From contig NZ_CP039253.1 in assembly GCF_004795915.1 (NCBI RefSeq), forward strand, positions 4,119,501 to 4,183,500: 64,000 nucleotides of DNA. Direction: 5' to 3'. This document shows, piece after piece, positions 36,422-45,356 of this stretch. The notes beneath the pieces are model-generated. The model saw only the letters and a list, made by a program, of their open reading frames with translations. It was not told the DNA's origin and searched no databases. Made by a program: the position numbers and the translations under genes. Numbering within the stretch: position 1 is the first letter of the stretch; each line of letters begins with the position of its first letter. The stretch comes from Rhodococcus sp. PAMC28707. Its GTDB lineage: Bacteria; Actinomycetota; Actinomycetes; Mycobacteriales; Mycobacteriaceae.

Positions 36422-36436
36422 GTTAGACTGACCGGC

Positions 36437-37210
36437 ATGACGCAGCAGAGCAGCGGGCCCAACGTCGTCGGGCGCGCAACGGCATTGTTGCGCGCGGTAG
36501 GCGCCGCCGAACCCACTGGCGCTTCGACCACAGAACTTGCCAAGGCGACCGGCCTCGCGCGACCGACGGCACACCGCTTGTTGACCTCGCTGACCGAGGA
36601 AGGATTTCTCGACAGAGACTCAGCCACCGGACGATGGGCCCTCGGACCGGAGATGTACCTGCTCGGATCGGCAGCCGCCGGTCGTTACGACATCACCGAG
36701 CAGGCACGCAGCGTCGTACACACGCTCGCGAGAGAAAGCGGTGAGAGTGCTTTCCTGTCCACACGCCGCGGCGACGAAACAGTGTGTCTGCTGCGCGAGG
36801 ATGGCAGTTTTCCGCTGCGGTCCCATGTGTTGTACGAGGGCATCCGGTTGCCGCTCGGGGTCGCGTCGGCGGGTTTGGTTATTCTGGCGCATCTACCTGA
36901 CCGCGAGATCGACGAATACCTCGGACAGGCCGATCTGCAATCGGAGTGGGGACCGCAGCACCATCCCGACGTCCTTCGCGAGCGCATCGCGGCCACCCGC
37001 GAATCGGGGTACGCAGTCAATCCTGCGCTGCTGGTCGAGGGCAGTTGGGGCATCGGGGCTGCCGTGTTCGACCGGGCAGGCAAGCCCGCCTGGGCGCTCA
37101 GTCTCACCGGCGTCGAGACAAGGTTTCGACCGCAGCGTCGCCACGAACTCGGAATGCTACTACTCCAACAAGCCCATGTTCTGACGGGACGACTCGAACG
37201 ACGTTGGTAG
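36437..37210 (+). CDS. IclR-family transcriptional regulator
   Basis: A 257-residue regulator. The winged helix-turn-helix (STTELAKATGLARPTAHRLL, then TSLTEEGFLDRDSATGRWAL) is followed by the IclR effector domain (residues 80-250, with GESAFLSTRRGDETVCLL and ESGYAVNPALLVEGSWGIG). ATG at 36437 fits the operator position. It very likely controls the divergent CoA-transferase genes. Confidence 0.92.
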   Translation: MTQQSSGPNVVGRATALLRAVGAAEPTGASTTELAKATGLARPTAHRLLTSLTEEGFLDRDSATGRWALGPEMYLLGSAAAGRYDITEQARSVVHTLARESGESAFLSTRRGDETVCLLREDGSFPLRSHVLYEGIRLPLGVASAGLVILAHLPDREIDEYLGQADLQSEWGPQHHPDVLRERIAATRESGYAVNPALLVEGSWGIGAAVFDRAGKPAWALSLTGVETRFRPQRRHELGMLLLQQAHVLTGRLERRW

Positions 37211-38119
37211 TCAACATTTCTGAGACTAGGAGGCCAGATCAACGACTGGAGCATCAGCAACGGACGACGCTCGGCGATCGCACTCCTACCTTGGCTCTAC
37301 GAGCAAAGCGCAGTGCCAGCCGTCGGCGGACGTCCGCAATCAAGTCTATGGCGACGACGCATCGTGCGCAGTGTCCACTTCGTAGGCACTCGGGCTCGCC
37401 GCTGCAGCTCGGGCAATCGAGGGCCGTGGTGACACCTACGTATTCACGGCATATCAGCTGCCCCGCGGGCGATCACCAGACATCATACTGTCTTTACCTC
37501 ATATTGCGCAGCGGCCGTAGGTCCGTACGGCGGCAGTGAAACACCATCGCAGAGCGATTAGTTGGGCCAGCGGACCCTGTACCGGGCATCTGTCATCGGG
37601 CAGCAATCGCACGCCGCTAAGCCCACCGGCTGTCCTGGGCAGGTCAGGTATCTCGCCGGTGATTCGTGCCCTGACCGTCCTGTATGAGTCTAGGAGTGGA
37701 ACGACCCCGCGGGCGAGTTCACTGCACGCTTGTCTCGTCGTCGGCTCGGGCAATGCAATTATCGGCGTGGTGGGTTCGATGCTGTTCGACCCGTCCACCG
37801 CCTCTGCGCAATGGGTCGCCGTCGGTCTCGACGAGATCCTTGGGGCCAGGAACGATGGTGGGGGGACCTGAATTGAACAGTGCGTTGGCTCCTTTCCGCT
37901 CCTGGGGCGTCCATAGTTGATTATCTACTAAGCAGTTGACATCTAGTTAGTACTCGCTGAAGTTTCCGGCTGGATCTTTGAGTACCAGAAGAGGTTGGAC
38001 CCGAACCTGCATAGCGGACGGCGGCCGCGGTGGCACCGAACAGCCGGAACCGGTTTCGCAAGTGCGCGCCATACCTCGCCGCGCAGCTACGGTTCGTGCT
38101 TGCCGCCGCTATGGGTTTG
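37211..38119. other. Degenerate stretch without recognisable gene
   Basis: Several short ORFs occur on both strands, but none shows a recognisable domain, a good start or a neighbour context. I see nothing to annotate. Confidence 0.55.
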
Positions 38120-38299
38120 TCAGACGGCTCGACGCGTGCGGGATGCCGTGTTCACTTTGCGTTCGGACGCGGTCAGCCCGCCCCAGATACCGTGCAGCTT
38201 CCCGGTGCCGCAGGCATACGTCCGACGCTGCACAAGGGCCGGGCAGCTCGCACACGTCTGTTTGGCTGCGCGTTCGCGACGTCGGCATGCGATGGGCAT
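38120..38299 (-). pseudogene. WhiB-like fragment
   Basis: Reverse-strand frame reading RRRERAAKQTCASCPALVQR then KLHGIWGGLTASERK, ending at 38120. The IWGGLTxxER turn is diagnostic of WhiB iron-sulfur regulators, and a CxxC precedes it. The spacing to the next cysteine is abnormal and the N-terminal cysteine region is missing, so it is probably non-functional. Confidence 0.5.
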
Positions 38300-38630
38300 C
38301 TACCCTATCGAGGTGAATAAAAAGTAGTCGCCGAGCGAACGACATGCTGCGTGTACTCACCAGTTCACGTCTCGGCCATATCCGCGGTCACCGATTCTCT
38401 CCCTATCGCCCGAGGCGGGCGTGCGACTGGTCGCCCGATCCATTGTCTGTGTTGGTGATGACGTCAAATTGGACCGAGGACTTCGTCGCGATGTTCGGCG
38501 CGAAGGTTTCCGCGATGCGTACGTGGTCGCGATGAGTGAGGTAAGCACGGGGTACATCCGCGCAGTTCTGATGACGTAATCATCGCCGCGACCGATAGCG
38601 TGATCAGGAAGGTACTCGTCGAGCGGTCGG

Positions 38631-38922
38631 TCAATCACCAGTAGGCACCGGTTGGATCGCCGTTTTGACGGTGCGGGTGAACGTCATGACCCAGTCATAC
38701 GACGGCGTGAGAAGCTCGACCGCAGCAAGTGATGACGTCAGATCCTGGCGTCCCAGTACGGCGGCTCGGACGACGTAGACCTGGCAGAACGTGAGCATCG
38801 CGCGGGCAGTGTCCCGTGTGGAGGACGGGCCCTTGCCCGCTGCCACCAGCAACCGCTCCACGGCGGTGGCGAAAGCGTTCTCGATCGCCGTCATCCGTGC
38901 CTCGACAATGGTGCGGATTCGC
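38631..38922 (-). pseudogene. TetR-like C-terminal fragment
   Basis: Reverse-strand frame IVEARMTAIENAFATAVERL ... AMLTFCQVYVVRAAVLGRQD ... DWVMTFTRTVKTAIQ looks like the C-terminal half of a TetR regulator. At about 38923 it runs straight into a fragment of a different gene, so the N-terminus is lost. The longer open frame continuing to 39194 is a fusion of unrelated fragments. Confidence 0.5.
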
Positions 38923-38923
38923 C

Positions 38924-39006
38924 GGTGTTGCAATGTCGGTACTCGGTCACCACCGCAGCACGATTCCCGTTCACCTACCGACGAACGAGTACGAACAATC
39001 AGTCGG
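38924..39006 (+). repeat. Duplicated 3' end of ABC-2-type permease gene, copy 1
   Basis: An 83-bp stretch coding SVLGHHRSTIPVHLP closely matches the end of the permease gene at 40132-40214 (SVLGHHRSTTPIHLP). It is an isolated fragment. Confidence 0.6.
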
Positions 39007-39194
39007 TGCACCCAGGCCCGCGCGTCGTCTCGGGCAGCGAGCCATTCCCGCCAGCCGATGGGCTCGTCGCAGTGCCTGCACGATCCGAGGTAGCCGTCGT
39101 ACTCGAGAAATTTCGGCGGATATGGCCAGGAGGCTTGCCGGACTGTGCATCCTCTTCGGACTTTGGGAAACGTCGACCACTCCTTCAGACGCAC
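39007..39194 (-). pseudogene. Unknown fragment with a CxxC motif
   Basis: Reverse-strand frame with YPPKFLEYDGYLGSCRHCDE then PIGWREWLAARDDARAWVH. It looks protein-like but is cut off at 39007 by the duplicated permease end. No family was recognised. Confidence 0.3.
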
Positions 39195-39345
39195 CTCGAA
39201 GCCAGGTGTTCGATCAATGGGTGATCGCGGTTCTCATCCAGCTGCATGAGCAGTCGATCCGCGATCGACGCTGACTGCTCAGCGGCTGGAACACTGTTTC
39301 AATTCTGAGTACGATCGGCGCTTTGCCGACACGAGACTATGACCC

Positions 39346-40227
39346 GTGCGACGTTCCGACGCCCGCGACCTCCCCGTCGGCGTTGTGGGCGGCCAGCTTT
39401 CTCAGTCGGCGGATCTACCAGTCGAGTCCACCTCGTTCCCATCGCGGGCAGAGGCCGTGCAGGCGATCCAGGAGCGCGAGGTGTACGGGGCTTTCATCCT
39501 CGGAGCCGACGACCCCGAGGTCCTCGTCGCGGGTGCGGACGGTGCGGCGGCTACGTCGGTCATCGAGGGCATCGGCAAACAGATCGCACTGATGCAGAAC
39601 GCGAACCTCACCATCACGGACGTGGTGCCTCTGTCGGCCGAGGACTCCACCGGCGGCGGGATCAGCGCGATGGGCTTCCCTCTCGTGCTCGGCGGCATAG
39701 TCGGCGGCGTCGTGATTTCACTCCTTGTCGCTGGAGTCACTCGACGGCTACTCGCACTCGCGTTCTATGCCGTCGTGGGCGGGGTCCTGGTCGCGCTCGT
39801 GACCGGACCACTCCTGGGAATCCTCGGAGGCCACTTCTGGGTCGAGGCTCTCGCAATCGGCGTCAGCATGCTCGCCACCGCCTCGACCATCGTCGGTTTG
39901 AACGCGCTCCTTGGGGCACCGGGCATCGGGGTCGGTGCGGTGGTCACCATGCTGATCGGCAATCCGATCTCTGGAGCTGCACTCCCATACCAGTTCATCG
40001 CTGGACCGTGGGGCGCGATCGGGCAGTACTTCGTTCCCGGGGCGGCGGCGAGTCTGGTCCGTGAGGTCAACTACTTTCCGGACGCCTCGTCGTGGCACGA
40101 ATGGACTGTCCTGCTGACCTGGACGCTCGCAGGTGTCGCACTCTCGGTCCTCGGTCACCACCGCAGCACGACCCCCATCCATCTACCGGAGAGCGAGCTC
40201 GAGCAGCCAGTCGGCACTCTCGCATAG
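39346..40227 (+). pseudogene. ABC-2/YhgE-type permease, N-terminally truncated
   Basis: A 293-residue ORF starting LPVGVVGGQLSQ, the point where such proteins normally emerge from their first membrane helix. That helix and the start are missing. Residues 110-280 contain about six hydrophobic helices. The upstream sequence is unrelated, and no ATPase gene is adjacent. It could still be expressed as a shortened protein, but truncation is the simpler reading. Confidence 0.6.
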
Positions 40228-40500
40228 TCCAGGCGCGGACAATATTGGAGGGGTCTACCTCAAGAACAACGACGGCACCGCGATCAACGACGAGGTACGG
40301 CCAATCACCGCAGACAGCATCCCTCGGATGCGAGCGCGGTAATGCTCAACTCCGAGGACGCACAGTGGTCAACTGTTGAGAACCGGGGTGGGCTGGACTG
40401 CCGGTGGCCCTTGTACGACGGCGACGGGGTGCTCACCACCCGAATTCTGCCAGCCACCCGCCCAGCTCGCCAACGTGACAGTGCCACCGAGACTCCAGCT
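40228..40500. other. Non-coding stretch
   Basis: Only a short protein-like remnant is visible (GGVYLKNNDGTAINDEVRPI near 40245-40310). There is no complete gene. Confidence 0.5.
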
Positions 40501-41997
40501 CTACCTCGTGCGGGGGAACCCGAGGTTGATTTCCGAGGTACCCGGGTCCGGCCAGCGCGTCGTGACGACCTTGCCGCGGGTGTAGAACTGCACGCCTTCT
40601 GGGCCGTACATGTGGTTATCGCCAAAGAGCGAGGCCTTCCAACCGCCGAAGGAGTAGTAGGACACCGGCACTGGAACTGGCACGTTCACGCCGACCATGC
40701 CGACATTTGCGTCGAACTCGAATTGCCTTGCTGCGCCGCCATTCTGCGTGAATATAACGGCGCCGTTCGCGAACTCGTTGGAGTTGATCAGCGTCAGGCC
40801 CTCCGCATAGGTATCCACGCGGACCACGCTGAGCACGGGGCCGAAGATCTCATCGGTGTAGACGGTCATCTCCGGGCGCACGTGGTCGAGCAGGGTGGTG
40901 CCCAGGAAGTAACCGTTGGCCGGGACGTCGGCCTTGCGGCCATCGTGCACCACGGTGGCCCCGGCCTCCTCGCCCGCGACGATGTAGCTGGCGACCCGGT
41001 CGCGGTGCTCGCGGGTGATCAGCGGCCCGATGTCGGTGCCCTCGCAGTCTCCGTGCCCGATGGTCAGTGCGGGTAGGCGCTCGGCGACGGCCTTGACGAT
41101 GCGGTCACCCATGTCGCCGACCGCCACCGCCACGGACAGGGCCATGCAGCGCTCGCCCGCCGAGCCGTAGGCGGAGGACACGACGGCGTCCGCAGCCATG
41201 TCCAGGTCCGCGTCGGGCAGGATCAGCGCGTGGTTCTTCGCACCGCCGAGGGCCTGCACGCGTTTGCCGTGCGCGGTCCCGGTCTCGTAGATGCTGCGCG
41301 CGATGGGAGTGGAGCCGACGAAGCTGATTGCGGCGATGTCGGGGTGTCGAAGCAGCACGTCGACGGCGCTCTTGTCTCCGTTCAGGACCGTGAAGACGCC
41401 GTCGGGGAGGCCAGCGCGCTTCCAGAGGTCGGCGATCAGCAGCGAAGGGGAGGGGTCCTTTTCGCTGGGCTTGAGGATGAACGCGTTGCCGCAGGCGATC
41501 GCGTTGGCGCACATCCACAACGGCACCATGACGGGGAAGTTGAATGGCGTGATGCCGGCGACGACACCCAAGGGCTGACGGGTGCTGTGCACATCGACCC
41601 CGGTGGAGACCTGCTCGGAGTGGTCGCCCTTCAGCAGGTGCGAGATGCCGGTGGCGTACTCGACGTTCTCCAGCCCGCGCAGGATCTCGCCGGCAGCGTC
41701 GGAGAGCACTTTACCGTGCTCGGCCGTGATCAACGCGGCGAGCTCGTCGACGTTGGCGTGCAGCAGCTCTCGGAAGGCGAAGAGAATCGCGGTGCGCTTG
41801 GACAGCGAGGTCTCGCGCCAGCCCTGCGCAGCGGCGAAGGCGGAGGCGATCGCGGAGTTGGCCTCAGACTCGTCGGCCAGGGCTACGGCCCCGGTCTGTA
41901 CGCCGGTGGCGGGGTTGTAGACGGGTCCAACGCGCCCGGACGCGCCCTCCTGCAAGTGTCCGTCGATCCAGTGCGAGATCGCTGTGGGGGTGCTCAT
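40501..41997 (-). CDS. mmsA: CoA-acylating methylmalonate-semialdehyde dehydrogenase
   Basis: A 498-residue aldehyde dehydrogenase family member that converts methylmalonate (or malonate) semialdehyde to propionyl-CoA (or acetyl-CoA) with NAD+ and CoA. The CoA-acylating type is indicated by GITPFNFPVMVPLWM, the catalytic Cys in SAGERCMALS and the FTQNGGAARQFEFDANVGMVG and VPVPVSYYSFGGWKAS segments. It is the last gene of the leftward catabolic operon, 52 bp after the CoA-transferase, and supplies an exit into central metabolism for a methyl-branched fragment. Confidence 0.9.
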   Translation of the reverse strand: MSTPTAISHWIDGHLQEGASGRVGPVYNPATGVQTGAVALADESEANSAIASAFAAAQGWRETSLSKRTAILFAFRELLHANVDELAALITAEHGKVLSDAAGEILRGLENVEYATGISHLLKGDHSEQVSTGVDVHSTRQPLGVVAGITPFNFPVMVPLWMCANAIACGNAFILKPSEKDPSPSLLIADLWKRAGLPDGVFTVLNGDKSAVDVLLRHPDIAAISFVGSTPIARSIYETGTAHGKRVQALGGAKNHALILPDADLDMAADAVVSSAYGSAGERCMALSVAVAVGDMGDRIVKAVAERLPALTIGHGDCEGTDIGPLITREHRDRVASYIVAGEEAGATVVHDGRKADVPANGYFLGTTLLDHVRPEMTVYTDEIFGPVLSVVRVDTYAEGLTLINSNEFANGAVIFTQNGGAARQFEFDANVGMVGVNVPVPVPVSYYSFGGWKASLFGDNHMYGPEGVQFYTRGKVVTTRWPDPGTSEINLGFPRTR

Positions 41998-42049
41998 TGC
42001 CTGTCCTTTCATGTCCCGGGCTGGGCCGGAAAGCGGGTTAGCGGTGGGG

Positions 42050-43270
42050 TTAGCGGTAGCGGCGGCGGGTGCGCCAGACCTGCTCGACGCTCTCGCGCTG
42101 GGCAGGGGTGAGGTCGAACTGGTCGAGCACCTCCAGAGTGTGTTCCCCGGCCTCGGGTGGGCGCACGACGGACGAGAGTGGAGTCTGCGAGAACGAGCCG
42201 ACGGCGCGCGTCATCCGTAGCGGAGGGCCGTCGGGCATGGCAATCTCGGTGATCATCTCGGCGGCTTGGACTTGGGGATCAGATATGGCATCGGTGATTG
42301 AGTTGACGGGTCCGGCGGCGATGTCGAGACCTTGCAAGTCTGCGAGCCAGTCAGCCCGAGGGCGGGAAGAAGCGGCGGCGCTGACGAGGGCAGCGAGCTC
42401 GGCGAAATGCACAATGCGGGTATCGTAATCGCTGAAACTCGGATCATCAAGCAGTGCAGCGGTATTCGATCTCTCTGAGAACAGTTTGGCAAATTTTTGC
42501 CACTGCGACGGAGCGGAAGAAACCTGCACGACGAAGGAAAGACCATCGCCGGCGGGGCAAGCAAACACATGCTGACGCTCCTGGCGGGTCTGTGGTCCGA
42601 CCTGCGCGCCTGCCTCGAAGTGAGTGGTGAACGCGTCGTCGATGGCGTTGACCACCGACTCGAGCATCGAGACCTCCACACGTTGGCCCGTACCGCGCGC
42701 GCCACGGGCGTGCAGCGCAGCGAGCACCGACTGCGCCGCGTACATCCCCGTCAGGATGTCGGACAGTGAAGGGCCAACGGGGACAAGTTGATCGGGCTCG
42801 CAATACTGGGAGTACAGCCCGCTCACCCCCGAGACGATAGAGTCGAACGCCTGCGAACTGGCGTAAGGACCGACTTCGCCGAACCCGGAGATCCCGCACA
42901 GTACAAGATCCGGGAACTGGCTGGATACCAGTTCGGGGTCGATGCCCAGACGCACCAACGCTGCAGCGCGCATGTTGTGAATGAGTACGTCGGCGCCCGC
43001 GAGCAGAGCGCGCAGTGCTTCGCGGCCGGCCTCGGACTTCAGATCCAGGGTTACGCTTCGCTTGCCGCGGTTGAAGGACGCGAACTGCGGGGAGAAGCCG
43101 GGGCGCTCACCCATCGGACCCCAGCGCATCGGATCTCCCGCTGGGGCTTCGACTTTGATTACGTCGGCACCCCAGTCCGCCAGCAACCGGCCCGCCAGCG
43201 GCGCCGCGACGAACCGGCCCAGCTCGATTACTGTGAGACCGGTCAATGGGCCGGATGTCTTCTCAACCAT
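42050..43270 (-). CDS. CaiB/BaiF-type (class III) CoA-transferase
   Basis: A 406-residue formyl-CoA-transferase-family enzyme that transfers CoA to a carboxylic acid through an aspartyl-CoA thioester. The N-terminus LTGLTVIELGRFVAAPLAGR and the NRGKRSVTLDLK segment are characteristic. The catalytic Asp lies in VGPSLSDILTGMYAAQS near residue 175. Its start overlaps the LLM oxidoreductase stop by 8 bp. In this cluster it probably activates an acid produced by the aldehyde dehydrogenase before beta-oxidation-like cleavage. Confidence 0.9.
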   Translation of the reverse strand: MVEKTSGPLTGLTVIELGRFVAAPLAGRLLADWGADVIKVEAPAGDPMRWGPMGERPGFSPQFASFNRGKRSVTLDLKSEAGREALRALLAGADVLIHNMRAAALVRLGIDPELVSSQFPDLVLCGISGFGEVGPYASSQAFDSIVSGVSGLYSQYCEPDQLVPVGPSLSDILTGMYAAQSVLAALHARGARGTGQRVEVSMLESVVNAIDDAFTTHFEAGAQVGPQTRQERQHVFACPAGDGLSFVVQVSSAPSQWQKFAKLFSERSNTAALLDDPSFSDYDTRIVHFAELAALVSAAASSRPRADWLADLQGLDIAAGPVNSITDAISDPQVQAAEMITEIAMPDGPPLRMTRAVGSFSQTPLSSVVRPPEAGEHTLEVLDQFDLTPAQRESVEQVWRTRRRYR

Positions 43271-44264
43271 TGCTTATCGCCTTCAGTGTGCGGAGACCTC
43301 CGGGGTCGCCGGCGGTGCTCGGATTCAACACAATCTCGTCGATGCCAGCCGCAGCAAAGTCGCCGAGCCGGCCCAGGACCGTGTCGACGTCGCCGACTGC
43401 TCCGATCGCGTGCAGCAGGGAGTTGGGGATACGCTCGTACACCTCGCGGGGATGCGGACGGGTGCGGGCAAACTCGACCAGGTCCCCGTACCCCGCCTCG
43501 GTGAACATCTGCGCGTAGCCGGGGGCGGACAGGTAGCCCACTTTGGAGCGGCGCATCTGGGCGAGGGCGTCTTCGTCGGGGTCGACCGAGACGGGGATCC
43601 ACGCGGCAAGGCGGGGGACTGGTCGGCCCGCGGCCTCGGCGGCGGCAGTCAACTCGCCCCGCAGGCGGGCCACGCTCTCGGGCGCAACCATATTCAGCAC
43701 CATGCGGTCGGCGTAGCGGGCGGCAGCGGTGATCGCCTTCGCGCCGAATGCCGCCACCGTGATCGAGGACTCGGGGGACGGTACGAGAGAGCGAAAGCCT
43801 TTGGTAGTCAAAGCATCGCCGGTGAAGTCGACTTTCTCACCGGAGAGTAGTGGGCGTAGTGCCTGAGCGGTGTCGGCAAGCAGTGCCGCGCTGTGCGCGC
43901 GGTCGCGTCCGTGCCATCCGGCAACGACGGTGGGGCTAGAGGTGCCCAGCGCGAGGTCGATCACTCGGCCCGTTGCCGCGAGTACTGAGCCTGCGGCCAT
44001 AGCGATCCCGACGGGGGTGCGCACGGTTACGGCCAGCGGCCCCACTGTCAGCGCGATCCGATGGGTGCGCGCTGCGATGGCCGTGGCCAGGACGAAGGCG
44101 TCGAACATTGCCATCTCGCCGATCCACAGGTCGCGGTAGCCCAGCTCATCGGCCACCTGCGCGGCGTCGAGGACAGCACTCGGTTCACGTCCCGGCGCCT
44201 GGCTGAGCACGACGCCCATCTGGTCAGGCGAGAGATGTCCGAGGCCCGGAGACCCAGCCCTCAT
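43263..44264 (-). CDS. LLM-class flavin-dependent oxidoreductase
   Basis: A 333-residue luciferase-like TIM-barrel protein. The LDAAQVADELGYRDLWIGE and LALGTSSPTVVAGWHG segments are typical; SITVAAFGAKAITAAARYAD is the conserved flavin/F420-binding region. Members use FMNH2 or F420. A separate flavin reductase at the other end of the cluster suggests an FMN-dependent monooxygenase pair, but an F420-dependent reductase remains possible. The start abuts the alcohol dehydrogenase stop. Confidence 0.85.
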   Translation of the reverse strand: MRAGSPGLGHLSPDQMGVVLSQAPGREPSAVLDAAQVADELGYRDLWIGEMAMFDAFVLATAIAARTHRIALTVGPLAVTVRTPVGIAMAAGSVLAATGRVIDLALGTSSPTVVAGWHGRDRAHSAALLADTAQALRPLLSGEKVDFTGDALTTKGFRSLVPSPESSITVAAFGAKAITAAARYADRMVLNMVAPESVARLRGELTAAAEAAGRPVPRLAAWIPVSVDPDEDALAQMRRSKVGYLSAPGYAQMFTEAGYGDLVEFARTRPHPREVYERIPNSLLHAIGAVGDVDTVLGRLGDFAAAGIDEIVLNPSTAGDPGGLRTLKAISNG

Positions 44265-45356
44265 TTATGCGCGCCGATCCCGCGAAGGCACCACGATCGA
44301 GCGCAGCACTTCGCCGCGGCGCATCCGTTCGTAGGCTGCCGGTGCGTCCTCGAGACCGACAGTCTCACTGCGGTAGAGCTCGAGCGGGAAGCTGCCGTCC
44401 GCGGCCAGGGCGGCGATGCGAGGCATGTCCTCATCGGGCACACAGTCGCCGAGGTGGCAGACGGTGAACTCCACGCGGCGGTCGAACAGTGTCCGCATGG
44501 CCAGGGTGACCTCTTCGTCGCGGCGCGGTGCCCCGGGCATGACGATGCGGCCACCGGTCTGCAGCAGATCGATGGCCATTTGCAGAGGCCCGGCGCCGCC
44601 AACACAGTCGATCACCACGTCGTAGCGTTGGTCGTCGGCAATTCCGCCGCTGATGTCCTCGGGGGCGGCGGTGTGGGTGGCGCCGAACTGCTTGGCCCGG
44701 TCGAATCGAGTGCGGTCTCGGTCGAGAGCGAGGATTGCGTCGGCGCCGCTGGCATGTGCACCGGCGATGGCGGCCAGACCGACTCCGCCGGCTCCGATGA
44801 CGGCGACTCTGTCTCCGGGACGCACCTCACCGGTGTTGGCGGCTGCGCCGAAGCCGGTCGATACGCCGCAGCCGAGCAGTGCACCAAGCTCGAGCTCGAG
44901 TCCGTCGGGCAGCTTGGTCAAGTGCAACTGGTCGATCAGGAGTACGTCGGCGAGGCCCCCGATTCCGAGAACCGGCGTCAACTCGCGGCCATCTTCCAAG
45001 GTGGGGTGCGGCAATACTGGTTTGCGGAATCGGCACGCTTTGGGGCGTCCGCGCTCGCAGTCCTTGCATTCCTGGCAGGCGACTACAAGTGCGCCGATCA
45101 CCTGGTCACCGACCGCGAACTTGGTGACGTCCGCGCCGATCTCGCGCACCGTGCCGGAGACCTCGTGCCCCAGCAGATACGGGAATGCGGTGCCGGAGGT
45201 GCCGTCGATGAAATGCAGATCGCTGCCGCAGAGCCCGCAGGCGGCGACGTCGATAAGAATTTGGCGACCGGTGGGGGCGGGGATCTCGATCTCGACGATG
45301 TCCACCTTGCCGGCCGTCAGCGCGACGGCGGCGCGGGAGGTGATTGTGCGGCTCAT
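44265..45356 (-). CDS. Zinc-dependent alcohol dehydrogenase (MDR family)
   Basis: A 363-residue medium-chain dehydrogenase oxidising an alcohol to aldehyde or ketone. Catalytic zinc ligands are in ACGLCGSDLHFIDG and the GHEVSG segment, the structural zinc loop is CQECKDCERGRPKAC, and the NAD-binding site is VAVIGAGGVGLAAIAGA. It overlaps the upstream aldehyde dehydrogenase by 4 bp, forming an alcohol-aldehyde-acid oxidation pair. Confidence 0.92.
   Translation of the reverse strand: MSRTITSRAAVALTAGKVDIVEIEIPAPTGRQILIDVAACGLCGSDLHFIDGTSGTAFPYLLGHEVSGTVREIGADVTKFAVGDQVIGALVVACQECKDCERGRPKACRFRKPVLPHPTLEDGRELTPVLGIGGLADVLLIDQLHLTKLPDGLELELGALLGCGVSTGFGAAANTGEVRPGDRVAVIGAGGVGLAAIAGAHASGADAILALDRDRTRFDRAKQFGATHTAAPEDISGGIADDQRYDVVIDCVGGAGPLQMAIDLLQTGGRIVMPGAPRRDEEVTLAMRTLFDRRVEFTVCHLGDCVPDEDMPRIAALAADGSFPLELYRSETVGLEDAPAAYERMRRGEVLRSIVVPSRDRRA

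Noticed and set aside
38631-39194. Single 187-residue reverse-strand gene
   Set aside because: It is a fusion of three unrelated pieces: a TetR-like end, the antisense of a duplicated permease end, and an unknown CxxC fragment.
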